Below, piece after piece: positions 1 to 7,897 of a DNA stretch of 64,000 nt. The notes under the pieces were generated by a model. It worked only from the letters and a program-made list of their open reading frames with translations, was not told the origin of the DNA and did no database searches. Both the position numbers and the translations under genes were made by a program. The first letter of the stretch is position 1. Each line of letters begins with the position of its first letter. Source of the stretch: Listeria weihenstephanensis (GTDB lineage: Bacteria; Bacillota; Bacilli; Lactobacillales; Listeriaceae); the NCBI RefSeq assembly GCF_003534205.1, contig NZ_CP011102.1, positions 124,001-188,000 of the forward strand, written 5' to 3'.

Positions 1-842
1 ACCCGTACACGTATCATTTATATTATGCGGATGAGATTGGGAATCCTGGTACGACAGTTACATTTTTTGAAATTCCGCAGGCTAATCGGGGAAGTAAGGG
101 TTATAATTCGATCGCCAGAATGGGCTTGCGTGTCCCGAATGATGAGGCGCTAGCTTACTGGGAAGAGCGTTTAACAATGTTTCACGTGAAACATGAGGGC
201 GTTTATGAGCAATTTGATCGTAAGGTTTTAGACTTTGAAGATGTGGATGGATTGTCTATTCAGCTTATTTCGGATCGCAAAAATAAAGGTGTTGCTGGCG
301 GGAATCCGTGGAAAGAAAGCCCGGTTCCAGTAGAATTCGCGATTGTGGGGCTTGGTCCTGTTTTGTTTTCGACGTTGAAAAAAGAGAAGACAGATCGTGT
401 TTTGACAAAGGTTCTAGGTTTCGATCGGATTGGCGCGTATGAAGATGACGAGCGTTTAGTTACGGTTTTTCAAGTTGGGGAAGGTGGATCTGGCGCGGAG
501 GTTCAGTTAGAGGCTAATTTTAAGGATCCGCATGCTGTTGAGGGGATCGGTAGCGTGCATCATGTGGCGTTTCGGGTAGCAAATGATACGGAGTTGCGGG
601 AATGGATTGAGTATATTCAAGATCTTGGTTATCCGAATTCTGGTTTTGTTGACCGCCATTATTTCCATTCGTTTTATTTTAGGGAGGAAAATGGTATTCT
701 GATCGAGCTTGCAACGGATGGGCCTGGCTTTAATACGGATTTTGCAAAAGAGCATGGCACGTATGTTGAGCTTCCGCCTGCACTGGAAGAGCGGCGTGCG
801 GATATTGAGGCGCATTTAACAGAGCTTGATAGCGACAAATAA
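1..842 (+). CDS. Ring-cleaving dioxygenase, glyoxalase fold (5' end outside window)
   Basis: The reading frame is open from the first bases of the window, so the gene is 5'-partial; the ATG at 120 is internal, because the frame before it (ending FFEIPQANRGSKGYNSIAR) already reads as family sequence. About 279 residues are visible. The second vicinal-oxygen-chelate half carries VHHVAFR, HSFYFRE and a late IELATDGPGF, which supply the His/His/Glu metal site. Family: extradiol or hydroquinone-type ring-cleaving dioxygenases of the MhqO/MhqA kind, usually a little over 300 residues, so perhaps 35-40 residues are missing. Probable role is cytosolic detoxification of quinone or hydroquinone compounds. 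The gene stops 61 bp before an esterase gene on the same strand, a pairing common in quinone-stress operons. The exact substrate cannot be read from the sequence. Confidence 0.86.
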   Translation, partial: PYTYHLYYADEIGNPGTTVTFFEIPQANRGSKGYNSIARMGLRVPNDEALAYWEERLTMFHVKHEGVYEQFDRKVLDFEDVDGLSIQLISDRKNKGVAGGNPWKESPVPVEFAIVGLGPVLFSTLKKEKTDRVLTKVLGFDRIGAYEDDERLVTVFQVGEGGSGAEVQLEANFKDPHAVEGIGSVHHVAFRVANDTELREWIEYIQDLGYPNSGFVDRHYFHSFYFREENGILIELATDGPGFNTDFAKEHGTYVELPPALEERRADIEAHLTELDSDK

Positions 843-903
843 TAGTAATGTACAGCAGTTTCTATTATGATAGAGGTAACATAATAATAGGCGGTGAAAC
901 AAT

Positions 904-1671
904 ATGACTGAGATTCAAGAAGATGTTAATAATGACGGCTGTCCTAGTTTAGAGCGATTTTTGATTTCTAGTAAGCATGAAGTCCCGGCGATGTTGATTT
1001 TTCAAGGTGGCGGATATGGAAGGCGCACGGAGCGAGAGGGTGAACCTGTTGCAAAGTGGCTAAATAGTATTGGGATTGCTGCTTTTATAGTGAATTACCG
1101 AGTAGCGCCGTATAAACATCCAATTCCTTTGGAGGATGCAAAATGGGCAATTCGAATGGTGCGACATCGTGCGGAGGAGTGGGGTATTGATCCTGATCGT
1201 GTTGGTGCCATTGGCTTTTCGGCAGGTGGGCATTTGGCTTCCACGCTGGCAACACATGTGGAGGATGGCCAACCAGACGCAAAGGATCCGATGCATCAAT
1301 ATAGCACGCGACCAGATGTGTTGGTTTTGGCGTATCCAGTTATCACGATGCGAGCGCAGACACACCAGGGAAGTTTGCATAATTTGTTAGGTGAAACGCC
1401 AACGAAGCAGCAGATTATGGAGCTTTCTAATGAGATTCATGTGTCGAATCATACACCTCCCACTTTTTTGTGGCATACGGAAGAGGATCAGTCGGTACCA
1501 GTGGACAATAGTTTTATTTTTGCGGCTGCGCTTCAAAGGCACCAAGTTCCACATTCGATTCATACGTTTGAGCAGGGTAGGCATGGACTTGGGATGGCGC
1601 AAGATAATCAAGAGGCAAAAATATGGCCGCAACTATGTGAAAATTGGTTAAAAGTGCGAAACTTCATTTAA
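904..1671 (+). CDS. Alpha/beta hydrolase (acetyl-esterase-like)
   Basis: A 255-residue soluble hydrolase. GFSAGG places the nucleophile at Ser106, HTEEDQSVP gives Asp195 and GRHGLG gives His227, a full catalytic triad in the expected order. FQGGGYG near residue 34 replaces the usual HGGG oxyanion-hole motif. The architecture is that of the small esterase/lipase group often named xylanase-like or BD-FAE-type esterases. There is no signal peptide, so it acts in the cytosol. It lies 61 bp after the dioxygenase gene and probably shares its transcript; quinone-stress operons often pair a dioxygenase with a hydrolase. Substrate unknown. Confidence 0.85.
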   Translation: MTEIQEDVNNDGCPSLERFLISSKHEVPAMLIFQGGGYGRRTEREGEPVAKWLNSIGIAAFIVNYRVAPYKHPIPLEDAKWAIRMVRHRAEEWGIDPDRVGAIGFSAGGHLASTLATHVEDGQPDAKDPMHQYSTRPDVLVLAYPVITMRAQTHQGSLHNLLGETPTKQQIMELSNEIHVSNHTPPTFLWHTEEDQSVPVDNSFIFAAALQRHQVPHSIHTFEQGRHGLGMAQDNQEAKIWPQLCENWLKVRNFI

Positions 1672-1729
1672 TTTTCCGGAGAACAGTGGTACAATTTTAG
1701 AGGATAGTTAATTATGAGGAGGCAATATT

Positions 1730-2374
1730 TTGGGTAAACGCACTTTTTATTTTGTACGTCATGGTAAAACGGAATGGAACTTGGCTAGAAGAATGCAAGG
1801 TTGGGGCGATTCTCCTTTGATTGAAGAAGGTATTAATGGTGCAATTGCAACTGGAGAAGCGCTCAAAGACGTGGACTTTACGGCTGTATATTCTAGCCCA
1901 AGCAAGCGCACGGTGGATACTACTGGTTATATTATTGGTGATCGAGACATAGATATAAGAACGCTTGATGGTCTTCGCGAAATGAGTTTTGGTATTTGGG
2001 AAGGCGAGCTTTTTGTTGATATCACTGAAAATTTTGGTGATGAGTACGCGATGATGTTGGATAACCCAGAATATTATAAGGCTGAGGTAAGTAAAGGTGA
2101 AACATATCATCAAGTGAAAGAACGCACAAAAATGGCGGTAGAGCAGATTTTAGAGGAGCAACCGGAGGGCAATATTTTAGTGGTTTCTCACGGAATGGCT
2201 TTGCGAGTTTTGATTTTTGTGGCTTTGCAAGAGGCAGAATTACAGACGCACCGTACGGAAACGCCGCATATTTTAAACACGAGTGTCACCGTTGTAGAGT
2301 ATGAAAATGGTGAATTCCGCGTAGTTAAGGCAAATGATACCTCTCATCTTGAGGGCATAGTTGAAGGAGTTTAG
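1730..2374 (+). CDS. Histidine phosphatase family protein (phosphoglycerate-mutase-like)
   Basis: A 214-residue member of the histidine phosphatase superfamily. FVRHGKTEWN near the N-terminus gives the phosphorylated His11, LREMSFGIWEG the general acid region (Glu84), and VVSHGMALR the second catalytic His154. The length and the LREMSFGIWEG region fit PhoE/GpmB-like broad phosphatases rather than the glycolytic mutase. The start is a TTG at 1730, chosen because a strong AGGAGG lies at 1717-1722 and no in-frame ATG sits at a suitable distance. The next gene starts 4 bp after its stop, so the two are translationally close and probably one operon. Physiological substrate unknown. Confidence 0.88.
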   Translation: MGKRTFYFVRHGKTEWNLARRMQGWGDSPLIEEGINGAIATGEALKDVDFTAVYSSPSKRTVDTTGYIIGDRDIDIRTLDGLREMSFGIWEGELFVDITENFGDEYAMMLDNPEYYKAEVSKGETYHQVKERTKMAVEQILEEQPEGNILVVSHGMALRVLIFVALQEAELQTHRTETPHILNTSVTVVEYENGEFRVVKANDTSHLEGIVEGV

Positions 2375-2378
2375 ACGA

Positions 2379-3191
2379 ATGATAAAATTAGTAGCAATCG
2401 ATATCGATGGGACGTTACTCAACGATAAACATGAGATTACGCCTGAGGTTCACGAAGCAATTCATAAAGCCAAAGCAAAAGGTGTCAAAATTGTCTTGTG
2501 TACTGGCCGCCCGATTACTGGTGTGCAGCAATATTTGACGGATTTGGAACTGAAGCGTGAAGGCGATTATGTGATAACGTTTAACGGCGCAATGGTGCAA
2601 GATACGTTCACGAAAGAGGTTATTTCGCATTTGACGCTTACTCATGCGAACATTATGGATATTTATAAAATGAGTCGCGAATTGGGCCTTCATATGCATT
2701 TTAATGATATGAATAATTTATATACGCCGAATCGTGATGTTGGTAAGTACACGGTTTATGAGGCTTATTTAACAAATACGCCATTATTTTATACGGAGAT
2801 GGATGAGGTTCCTGAGGATATTATGGTTTCCAAAGCGATGTTTATTGACGAGGAAGAAATTTTAGCCCCTGCAATCGCAAAAATCCCAGCGAGCTTTGGC
2901 GAAAAGTATAACTTGGTTCGTAGCTCACCGTTCTTCTTGGAGGTTTTAAATCCTGAGGCGAGCAAGGGAAATGCGGTACATGGCTTGGCGCAGAAACTTG
3001 GAATTAAGCAGAGTGAAGTCATGTGTATCGGTGATCAGGAGAATGATTCGACGATGATTGAGTACGCAGGTGTTGGCGTTGCGATGGAAAATGCGATTGA
3101 TAAAATTAAAGATATGGCTGATTTTATCACACTTTCCAATGAAGAGAGCGGCGTTGCGCATGCGATCAATAAATTTGTTTTAGAGGAATAG
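2379..3191 (+). CDS. Cof-type HAD-IIB family sugar phosphatase (YidA-like)
   Basis: A 270-residue HAD phosphatase. IDIDGTLL holds the nucleophile Asp8 and acid/base Asp10, CTGRP is motif II, and CIGDQENDSTM near residue 217 is motif IV; the C2B cap lies between. Length and motif order match YidA, which dephosphorylates sugar phosphates in the cytosol. The ATG at 2379 is preferred over the TTG at 2361 because AAGGAG at 2364-2369 sits 9 bp ahead of it and the protein then begins directly with the conserved MIKLVAIDIDG. It follows the histidine phosphatase gene by 4 bp and precedes the YjdI-like gene by 5 bp. Confidence 0.9.
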   Translation: MIKLVAIDIDGTLLNDKHEITPEVHEAIHKAKAKGVKIVLCTGRPITGVQQYLTDLELKREGDYVITFNGAMVQDTFTKEVISHLTLTHANIMDIYKMSRELGLHMHFNDMNNLYTPNRDVGKYTVYEAYLTNTPLFYTEMDEVPEDIMVSKAMFIDEEEILAPAIAKIPASFGEKYNLVRSSPFFLEVLNPEASKGNAVHGLAQKLGIKQSEVMCIGDQENDSTMIEYAGVGVAMENAIDKIKDMADFITLSNEESGVAHAINKFVLEE

Positions 3192-3196
3192 GTGAA

Positions 3197-3427
3197 ATGA
3201 TGAGTAATTGGATAGAGAAGGGTTATCGTGAGTACCGTGGTGAGAAAATTGATGTTTATTTTAATACGGCAATTTGTGAACATGCAGCGGAATGTGTGAA
3301 GGGTGACCCCGCTGTGTTCGATACGAGTCGTAAACCTTGGATAGTGCCTGATAATGCGACACCAGAGAAGGTTCAAGAAGTCATACATCGCTGTCCAAGT
3401 GGTGCTCTTAAGTATCAATTGAAATAG
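3197..3427 (+). CDS. YjdI-like mono-cluster ferredoxin-type protein
   Basis: A 76-residue protein with Cys27, Cys33 and Cys66 in the contexts AICEHAAECVKG and HRCPSGAL, the pattern of the Fer4_19 or YjdI family predicted to hold one iron-sulfur cluster. Only three Cys are present, so the fourth ligand must be another residue or the cluster is of the 3Fe-4S kind. ATG codons at 3197 and 3200 are both possible. The following GNAT gene starts a few bases downstream; the same yjdI-yjdJ pairing is widespread in bacteria, which supports both assignments. The cellular function is not established. Confidence 0.85.
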   Translation: MMSNWIEKGYREYRGEKIDVYFNTAICEHAAECVKGDPAVFDTSRKPWIVPDNATPEKVQEVIHRCPSGALKYQLK

Positions 3428-3439
3428 GAGGTTATGATG

Positions 3440-3715
3440 ATGGAATTTGTTAAAGGTGAAAATCGTTTTTTCAAAGAAGATGCAGATGGTAAATTAATCG
3501 CGGAGGTGACGTGGGTTCCGAGTGGGGATTCGCTTGTTATTTTGGATCATACGTTTGTTGATGAGAGTCTTCGTGGTCAAGGGATTGCATCAGAATTAGT
3601 GGAGAAAGTTGCAGAGACGATGCGTGCGGAAGGTAAGAAAATTACGCCGACTTGTCCATTTGCAAAAGCTGAGTTTGAGCGTAAACCTGAGAAATATGAT
3701 GATGTGAAAGCATAA
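3440..3715 (+). CDS. GNAT-fold N-acetyltransferase, short YjdJ type
   Basis: A short GNAT domain of about 91 residues. DHTFVDESLRGQGIASELV carries the R/Q-x-x-G-x-G acetyl-CoA pyrophosphate loop (RGQGIA), and a late TCPFAKAEFERKPE segment is typical of the YjdJ/NATD1 subfamily. Three ATG codons lie in frame at 3434, 3437 and 3440; the last has the best distance (8 bp) from AGGAGG at 3426-3431. It is paired with the YjdI-like gene and ends before a terminator at 3723. The acetyl acceptor is unknown. Confidence 0.84.
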   Translation: MEFVKGENRFFKEDADGKLIAEVTWVPSGDSLVILDHTFVDESLRGQGIASELVEKVAETMRAEGKKITPTCPFAKAEFERKPEKYDDVKA

Positions 3716-3722
3716 TGAGAGG

Positions 3723-3756
3723 AAACCCGTTTGCAAATCTGCGCGGGTTTTCATTA
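3723..3756 (+). terminator. Rho-independent terminator
   Basis: AAACCCG (3723-3729) pairs with CGGGTTT (3744-3750), followed by TTC and an AT-rich stretch. It closes the operon ending with the GNAT gene. Confidence 0.75.
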
Positions 3757-3770
3757 TTTCCCGGGAAATA
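3755..3770. promoter_or_regulatory. 16-bp palindrome TATTTCCCGGGAAATA abutting a -35 box
   Basis: A perfect 16-bp palindrome ends directly before TTGACC (3771-3776), which with AAGAAT (3794-3799) at 17-bp spacing forms a plausible promoter for the beta-glucosidase gene. The identical 16-mer forms the core of a longer palindrome at 18790-18819. It is probably an operator; the protein that binds it is unknown. Confidence 0.5.
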
Positions 3771-3849
3771 TTGACCTTTCACTACCAATTTAAAAGAATA
3801 TACTTTAAAATGAAGAAGAGTAGATTTTACCTAAATGGAGGTTTTAATA

Positions 3850-5286
3850 ATGGAGCACAAAAAGCATACCGATTTTCCGAAAGATTTTTTATGGGGTTCT
3901 GCCTCGGCGGCGTATCAAATTGAGGGTGCGTGGGACGCGGATGGCAAAGGGCCTTCTGTTTGGGACAATTTTGTGAAGATTCCTGGTACGACATATGAGG
4001 GCACAAATGGGGATGTAGCGGTGGATCATTATCATCGTTATAAGGAAGATGTGAAGTTGATGGCGGATGCTGGCTTGAAGGCGTACCGTTTTTCGATTGC
4101 TTGGAGTCGTATTTTCCCAACTGGTAAGGGTGAAGTGAACGAGGCTGGATTGAAGTTCTACGATGATCTTATCGATGAGTTGTTGAAGTACGATATTGAG
4201 CCGCTCGTGACGCTTTATCATTGGGATATTCCGCAGGCGTTGATGGATGAGTATGGTGGCTGGGAATCGCGCCAAGTGGTGGAGGATTTCACGAATTATT
4301 CGGTGGCGTTGTTTAAGCGTTATGGGGATCGTGTGAAGTATTGGGTTTCCCTGAACGAGCAGAATATTTTTGTGTCGCTTGGTTATTCGATGGCGCTTCA
4401 TCCGCCGAAAGTGACGGACGATAAGCGGATGTATCAGGTGAATCATATTGCGAACTTGGCGAATGCTAGTGTTATCAATGCGTTCCATGAGATCGTGAAG
4501 GATGGCAAAATTGGGCCAAGTTTTGCGTATACGCCGTATTATCCGGTTGATACGAATCCGAAAAACGTGCTTGCTGCGGAAAATGCGGAAGATTTGAACG
4601 GCTATTTCTGGATGGATATGTATGCGTGGGGCGTGTATCCGAAGGCGGTTTGGCGCTACTTGGAAGAGAACGATTTGGCACCGACGATTGAGCCTGGTGA
4701 TATGGAATTGCTTGCGTCTGCGAAACCAGACTTCATGGGCTTGAACTACTATCAATCAGCAACGGCGGCTCATAACCCGTTAGATGGTGTCGGTCAAAGC
4801 AATACGTTTAACACGACTGGTAAAAAAGGAACGGCGGAGGAAACTGGGATTCCTGGTTTGTATAAGAAAGTGAAGAATCCTTACGTGAAAACAACGGACT
4901 GGGATTGGACGATTGATCCTGACGGGCTTCATATCGCGCTTCGTCGGATTAATAGCCGTTACCAATTACCGATTTTGATTACGGAAAATGGTTTGGGTGC
5001 GTTTGATAAGTTGGAGGATGGCGAGGTTCATGATGCGTATCGTATTGATTACCTAAGCTCGCATGTTGGCGCTATTCAGTCGGCAATCGATGATGGTGTT
5101 GACATGCTTGGTTATTGCACATGGTCGTTCACGGATCTTCTGAGCTGGCTGAATGGCTATCAAAAACGTTATGGTTTCGTATATGTGGATCGTGATATTT
5201 CTGATGATGCACCAATGACGCGGATTCCAAAAGATAGTTTTTATTGGTATAAGAAAGTGATTAAGACGAACGGAAAAGAGTTGTAA
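3850..5286 (+). CDS. Glycoside hydrolase family 1, 6-phospho-beta-glucosidase
   Basis: A 478-residue GH1 enzyme. LNEQ places the acid/base at Glu170 (the family norm is NEP; here the Pro is Gln) and ITENGLG gives the nucleophile Glu379. Late in the protein, SWLNGYQKRYGFVYV carries the Ser/Lys/Tyr set that binds a sugar 6-phosphate, so a phospho-beta-glucosidase is favoured over a plain glucosidase. It would hydrolyse PTS-imported aryl- or cello-type beta-glucosides in the cytosol. The ATG at 3850 has GGAGG at 3837-3841 (8 bp), better than the ATG at 3835. No PTS gene adjoins it; the gene stands alone between two terminators. Confidence 0.9.
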   Translation: MEHKKHTDFPKDFLWGSASAAYQIEGAWDADGKGPSVWDNFVKIPGTTYEGTNGDVAVDHYHRYKEDVKLMADAGLKAYRFSIAWSRIFPTGKGEVNEAGLKFYDDLIDELLKYDIEPLVTLYHWDIPQALMDEYGGWESRQVVEDFTNYSVALFKRYGDRVKYWVSLNEQNIFVSLGYSMALHPPKVTDDKRMYQVNHIANLANASVINAFHEIVKDGKIGPSFAYTPYYPVDTNPKNVLAAENAEDLNGYFWMDMYAWGVYPKAVWRYLEENDLAPTIEPGDMELLASAKPDFMGLNYYQSATAAHNPLDGVGQSNTFNTTGKKGTAEETGIPGLYKKVKNPYVKTTDWDWTIDPDGLHIALRRINSRYQLPILITENGLGAFDKLEDGEVHDAYRIDYLSSHVGAIQSAIDDGVDMLGYCTWSFTDLLSWLNGYQKRYGFVYVDRDISDDAPMTRIPKDSFYWYKKVIKTNGKEL

Positions 5287-5296
5287 TTTAAATCAT

Positions 5297-5348
5297 AAAA
5301 GCCTATTCATGCGTGTACCAAAACTGGTGCGCTGGATAGGCTTTTTTT
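5297..5348 (+). terminator. Rho-independent terminator
   Basis: AAAAGCCTAT (5297-5306) pairs with ATAGGCTTTT (5336-5345) and runs into a T tract. An inner ACCA/TGGT stem sits in the loop. It ends the beta-glucosidase transcript. Confidence 0.85.
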
Positions 5349-5398
5349 TGTTGAAAAAACGATTTTGATAGGTCAAAATACTATTTTGTGAAATAAGC

Positions 5399-5430
5399 TT
5401 GTATTATAAATTATATGATCTATAATACAA
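5399..5430 (+). promoter_or_regulatory. Promoter whose -35 and -10 lie in the two arms of an inverted repeat
   Basis: TTGTATTATA (5399-5408) and TATAATACAA (5421-5430) form a perfect 10-bp inverted repeat with a 12-bp spacer. The left arm contains TTGTAT and the right arm TATAAT at 16-bp spacing, so the dyad is also a near-consensus sigma-A promoter. It sits about 60 bp ahead of the Abi-family gene and would let a dimeric repressor occlude both promoter boxes. Confidence 0.6.
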
Positions 5431-5491
5431 GGATATAGCAAAATTATATCGGTTTATTTTACTCAAAAATTCAGGCTTCGGAGGGCTAGTG

Positions 5492-6475
5492 ATGGCAAAG
5501 GGAAAGAGTACAGATGGGTTAATGGAGCATATGCGGGAGCGTCATAACATAAAGATTAGTGGCGATTCGAGTAGACGGGATTTATTGAATATGGGTTATT
5601 ATCATGGATATAAGGCTTATCGGTTTGTCAGAGGTAAAGAGAACAGGCTGGAAATAACGGAATTTAGTCAGGTAAAAGCTGTATATGATTTTGATTTAGG
5701 ACTCAAAACACTTTTTTTTCCAACGTTAATTCGGATGGAAACGGCGCTTAAAAATCGTGTTTTAGATTATATAGTAAGCGATAATAGTATAGAGATTGAG
5801 GTTATTTATAATGACATGCTCAACGATTTCAGTGCTAAAAAGCCAGGAACAGGGAAGTACAAAGAAAAAGTCAAAAAGAAATTGAATTTCAGAGCGAAAA
5901 TGGATGGGACAATTGCGTACTATTACGGCAACGGGAATCCTAGTATTCAACATTTTTTTCATAATAATAAACCTGTTCCGATATGGGCTTATTTTGAAGT
6001 TATCACATTGGGGGAATTCGGGAATTTTATTAATTGTTTAACATGCGATGATAGAATTGGTATCTTGCGTGATATTGGTATTAATCATTCTGGACTGAAT
6101 CAGAACGGAAGAGTTTTATAGAATATCGTGTTCGCTATAAATGCTTTGCGTAATGCAACAATGCATAATTCGGTCATATTTGATTGCAGGTTTAATAATC
6201 AAAATTATTCTAAACAGATTAAGACTTATTTAGAGGCGCAAACGGGTATTTCAGGTATTAAATTCGAAAGTGCTATTGATTTTTTTATTCTGTTGATGTA
6301 TTTAGAAAAAAATATTGGTATATCTAAGGTGGAACTTAGGAAGACCATAAAGGCTTTTAACAGGCTGAAAGAAAAATTGTATAAAAACATCCCAGGTGAG
6401 CCATATTTTGAAATATTAGGGAGTGATATACGAAAGAAGACTTTGGATTTGGAAAACTATATTGAACTTTACTAA
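5492..6475 (+). pseudogene. Abi_2 family (AbiD/AbiF-like) abortive-infection gene, interrupted by in-frame TAG
   Basis: The segment up to 6118 and the segment after 6121 are in the same frame, separated by a single TAG at 6119-6121; read through, they give about 327 residues, the usual size of Abi_2 proteins. LLNMGYYHGYKAYRFV and VYDFDLGLKTLFFPTLIRME match the N-terminal Abi_2 pattern, and INALRNATMHNSVIF after the stop matches the conserved C-terminal R-x4-H helix (HEPN-like, probable RNase centre). Start: ATG 5492, 6 bp after GGAGGG (5480-5485). The N-terminal 209 codons alone would lack the catalytic helix. A GTG at 6128 has no convincing ribosome binding site. The gene is therefore probably inactive, unless the stop is read through or is a sequencing error. 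A candidate RNA gene follows. Confidence 0.8.
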
Positions 6476-6490
6476 TTGGAGAATATCGGT

Positions 6491-6570
6491 TATAATCAAA
6501 GTATGAATTGCGGTGTATTACTTCGGTTTGCACTTGAGGAAGTTGGATGCGTCCGGCTTCTTTTTTATTT
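6491..6570 (+). ncRNA. Candidate small RNA downstream of the Abi gene
   Basis: A TATAAT at 6491-6496 with TTTACT (6468-6473) at 17-bp spacing begins just behind the Abi stop codon. About 60 bp later a terminator follows: GAAGTTGG (6539-6546) pairs with CCGGCTTC (6553-6560), then TTTTTT. No ORF lies between. Abi_2 genes of the AbiF type have been reported with a conserved structured RNA next to them, proposed as antitoxin; this transcript has the right place and size. Identity with that motif has not been tested. Confidence 0.5.
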
Positions 6571-6640
6571 GCCTAAAAACCAAATCTCAATAAATAGCCC
6601 AATTTTATTTTTGTTAGAATTTAAACAAAGAGGGCAGTCG

Positions 6641-6654
6641 TGAAAGCGTTGACA
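6641..6654 (+). promoter_or_regulatory. cre site (CcpA) overlapping a -35-like TTGACA
   Basis: TGAAAGCGTTGACA fits every fixed position of the cre consensus TGNAANCGNTNNCA. Its last six bases form TTGACA. It lies 160 bp ahead of the chitinase start, so carbon catabolite repression of the chitinase is expected. Confidence 0.65.
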
Positions 6655-6673
6655 AGACAATCAAATCTACCCA

Positions 6674-6689
6674 ATTGGTATAGACCCCT
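6674..6689 (+). promoter_or_regulatory. NagR/DasR-type operator (dre-like) upstream of chitinase
   Basis: ATTGGTATAGACCCCT agrees at 13 of 16 positions with the dre site ACTGGTCTAGACCACT bound by GntR-family GlcNAc regulators. Its place 20 bp after the cre site suggests induction of the chitinase by chitin breakdown products. Confidence 0.5.
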
Positions 6690-6784
6690 TATAGTTTGAA
6701 CCAATTATTTCCGAGGTTTACTCCTAAAGAGCACGGGTACTTGCTTAGTGTCAGGGATTATGACAAAAATGCAAAAACGCTTAT

Positions 6785-6798
6785 TGAAAGCGTAAACA
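6785..6798 (+). promoter_or_regulatory. Second cre-like site in the chitinase leader
   Basis: TGAAAGCGTAAACA differs from the cre consensus at one fixed position. It lies just before the ribosome binding site at 6801-6807 and could act as a roadblock site for CcpA. Confidence 0.4.
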
Positions 6799-6815
6799 AT
6801 GAGGGGGATTTACTA

Positions 6816-7889
6816 ATGGTAGATTGGAAGAACACGAAGAAATGGGTAGCAGGCGGAGTTTTGACAGCGGCGGTTGCAGTTGGGGTTTCTTTAACGGGAG
6901 GAACACAGGCGCATGCGGCGGTCGATGATGCAACACCAATGCCTAGCATTCAAGGGAAACAGGTTCTAGTCGGTTATTGGCATAGTTGGAAATCCACGGG
7001 CAGAGATGGTTATAAGCAAGGTACTTCGGCTGATATTGCGCTAAAAGATGTAAACGCGGCGTATAATGTGGTTCCGGTCTCCTTCATGAAGGGCGATGGC
7101 GTGAATCGGATTCCAACGTTCAAGCCGGTTGGGTTAACGGATAGTGAGTTCCGCGCACAAGTTGGGGCTTTAAATAAACAAGGACGTAGCGTACTTCTTG
7201 CGCTTGGTGGTGCGGATGGACATGTTCAACTACAAACTGGGGATGAGCAAGCGTTCGCCAATGAAATTATTCGCCAAGTTGAGACGTATGGTTTTGACGG
7301 TTTAGATATTGATTTGGAGCAAACGGCGATTACGGCTGGGAACAACCAAACGGTGATTCCTGCGGCGCTTAAAATTGTGAAAAATCATTATGCTGCGGAA
7401 GGTAAGAACTTCCTGATTACGATGGCTCCGGAATTTCCATATTTGAAACCGGGTGCTGCGTATCAAAGCTACATTACGTCGCTAACTGGTTACTATGACT
7501 ATATCGCGCCTCAATTTTATAACCAAGGTGGCGATGGTGTCTGGGTTGACGAAACGAGCCAATGGATTGCGCAAAACAACGATACGCTGAAAAAAGAATT
7601 CATTTATTACATGGCGGATTCGTTAATTCACGGTACGCGTGGTTATCTACAAATTCCGGCTGACAAGCTAGTTATTGGTTTACCGACGAATAATGATGCG
7701 GCGGCAACTGGGTATGTGGTTCATCCGCAAAACGTTTTTGATGCTTTCAATATGTTGAAAAATGCGGGAACTCCGCTTAAAGGTATCATGACTTGGTCAG
7801 CGAACTGGGACGCTGGTAAGAGTAGCGCCGGGGTTTCTTATAATAATGCGTTTGCAAACACATATGGTCCATTCTTAGGTACGAAATAA
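6816..7889 (+). CDS. chiA: Secreted family 18 chitinase
   Basis: A 357-residue GH18 enzyme. Residues 1-34 form a signal peptide (positively charged start, hydrophobic stretch, QAHA cleavage site). FDGLDIDLEQ at 160-169 is the family DxxDxDxE motif with Glu168 as the catalytic acid; SVLLALGG before it is the other GH18 signature. There is no chitin-binding or fibronectin module, so it is the short, ChiA-like type known from Listeria. It cleaves chitin or related GlcNAc glycans outside the cell. The ATG at 6816 follows GAGGGGG (6801-6807); an upstream in-frame ATG at 6738 is rejected because the signal peptide begins here. CcpA and NagR-like sites lie ahead, and a terminator follows. Confidence 0.92.
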   Translation: MVDWKNTKKWVAGGVLTAAVAVGVSLTGGTQAHAAVDDATPMPSIQGKQVLVGYWHSWKSTGRDGYKQGTSADIALKDVNAAYNVVPVSFMKGDGVNRIPTFKPVGLTDSEFRAQVGALNKQGRSVLLALGGADGHVQLQTGDEQAFANEIIRQVETYGFDGLDIDLEQTAITAGNNQTVIPAALKIVKNHYAAEGKNFLITMAPEFPYLKPGAAYQSYITSLTGYYDYIAPQFYNQGGDGVWVDETSQWIAQNNDTLKKEFIYYMADSLIHGTRGYLQIPADKLVIGLPTNNDAAATGYVVHPQNVFDAFNMLKNAGTPLKGIMTWSANWDAGKSSAGVSYNNAFANTYGPFLGTK

Positions 7890-7897
7890 ACGAAATC

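Noticed and set aside
3889-4755. 288-codon minus-strand ORF opposite the beta-glucosidase gene
   Set aside because: Arg/Ile/His-rich shadow of a well-supported GH1 gene.
6128-6475. Separate 115-codon gene starting at GTG 6128
   Set aside because: It is in frame with the preceding Abi segment, lacks a good ribosome binding site and supplies the family's missing C-terminal helix.
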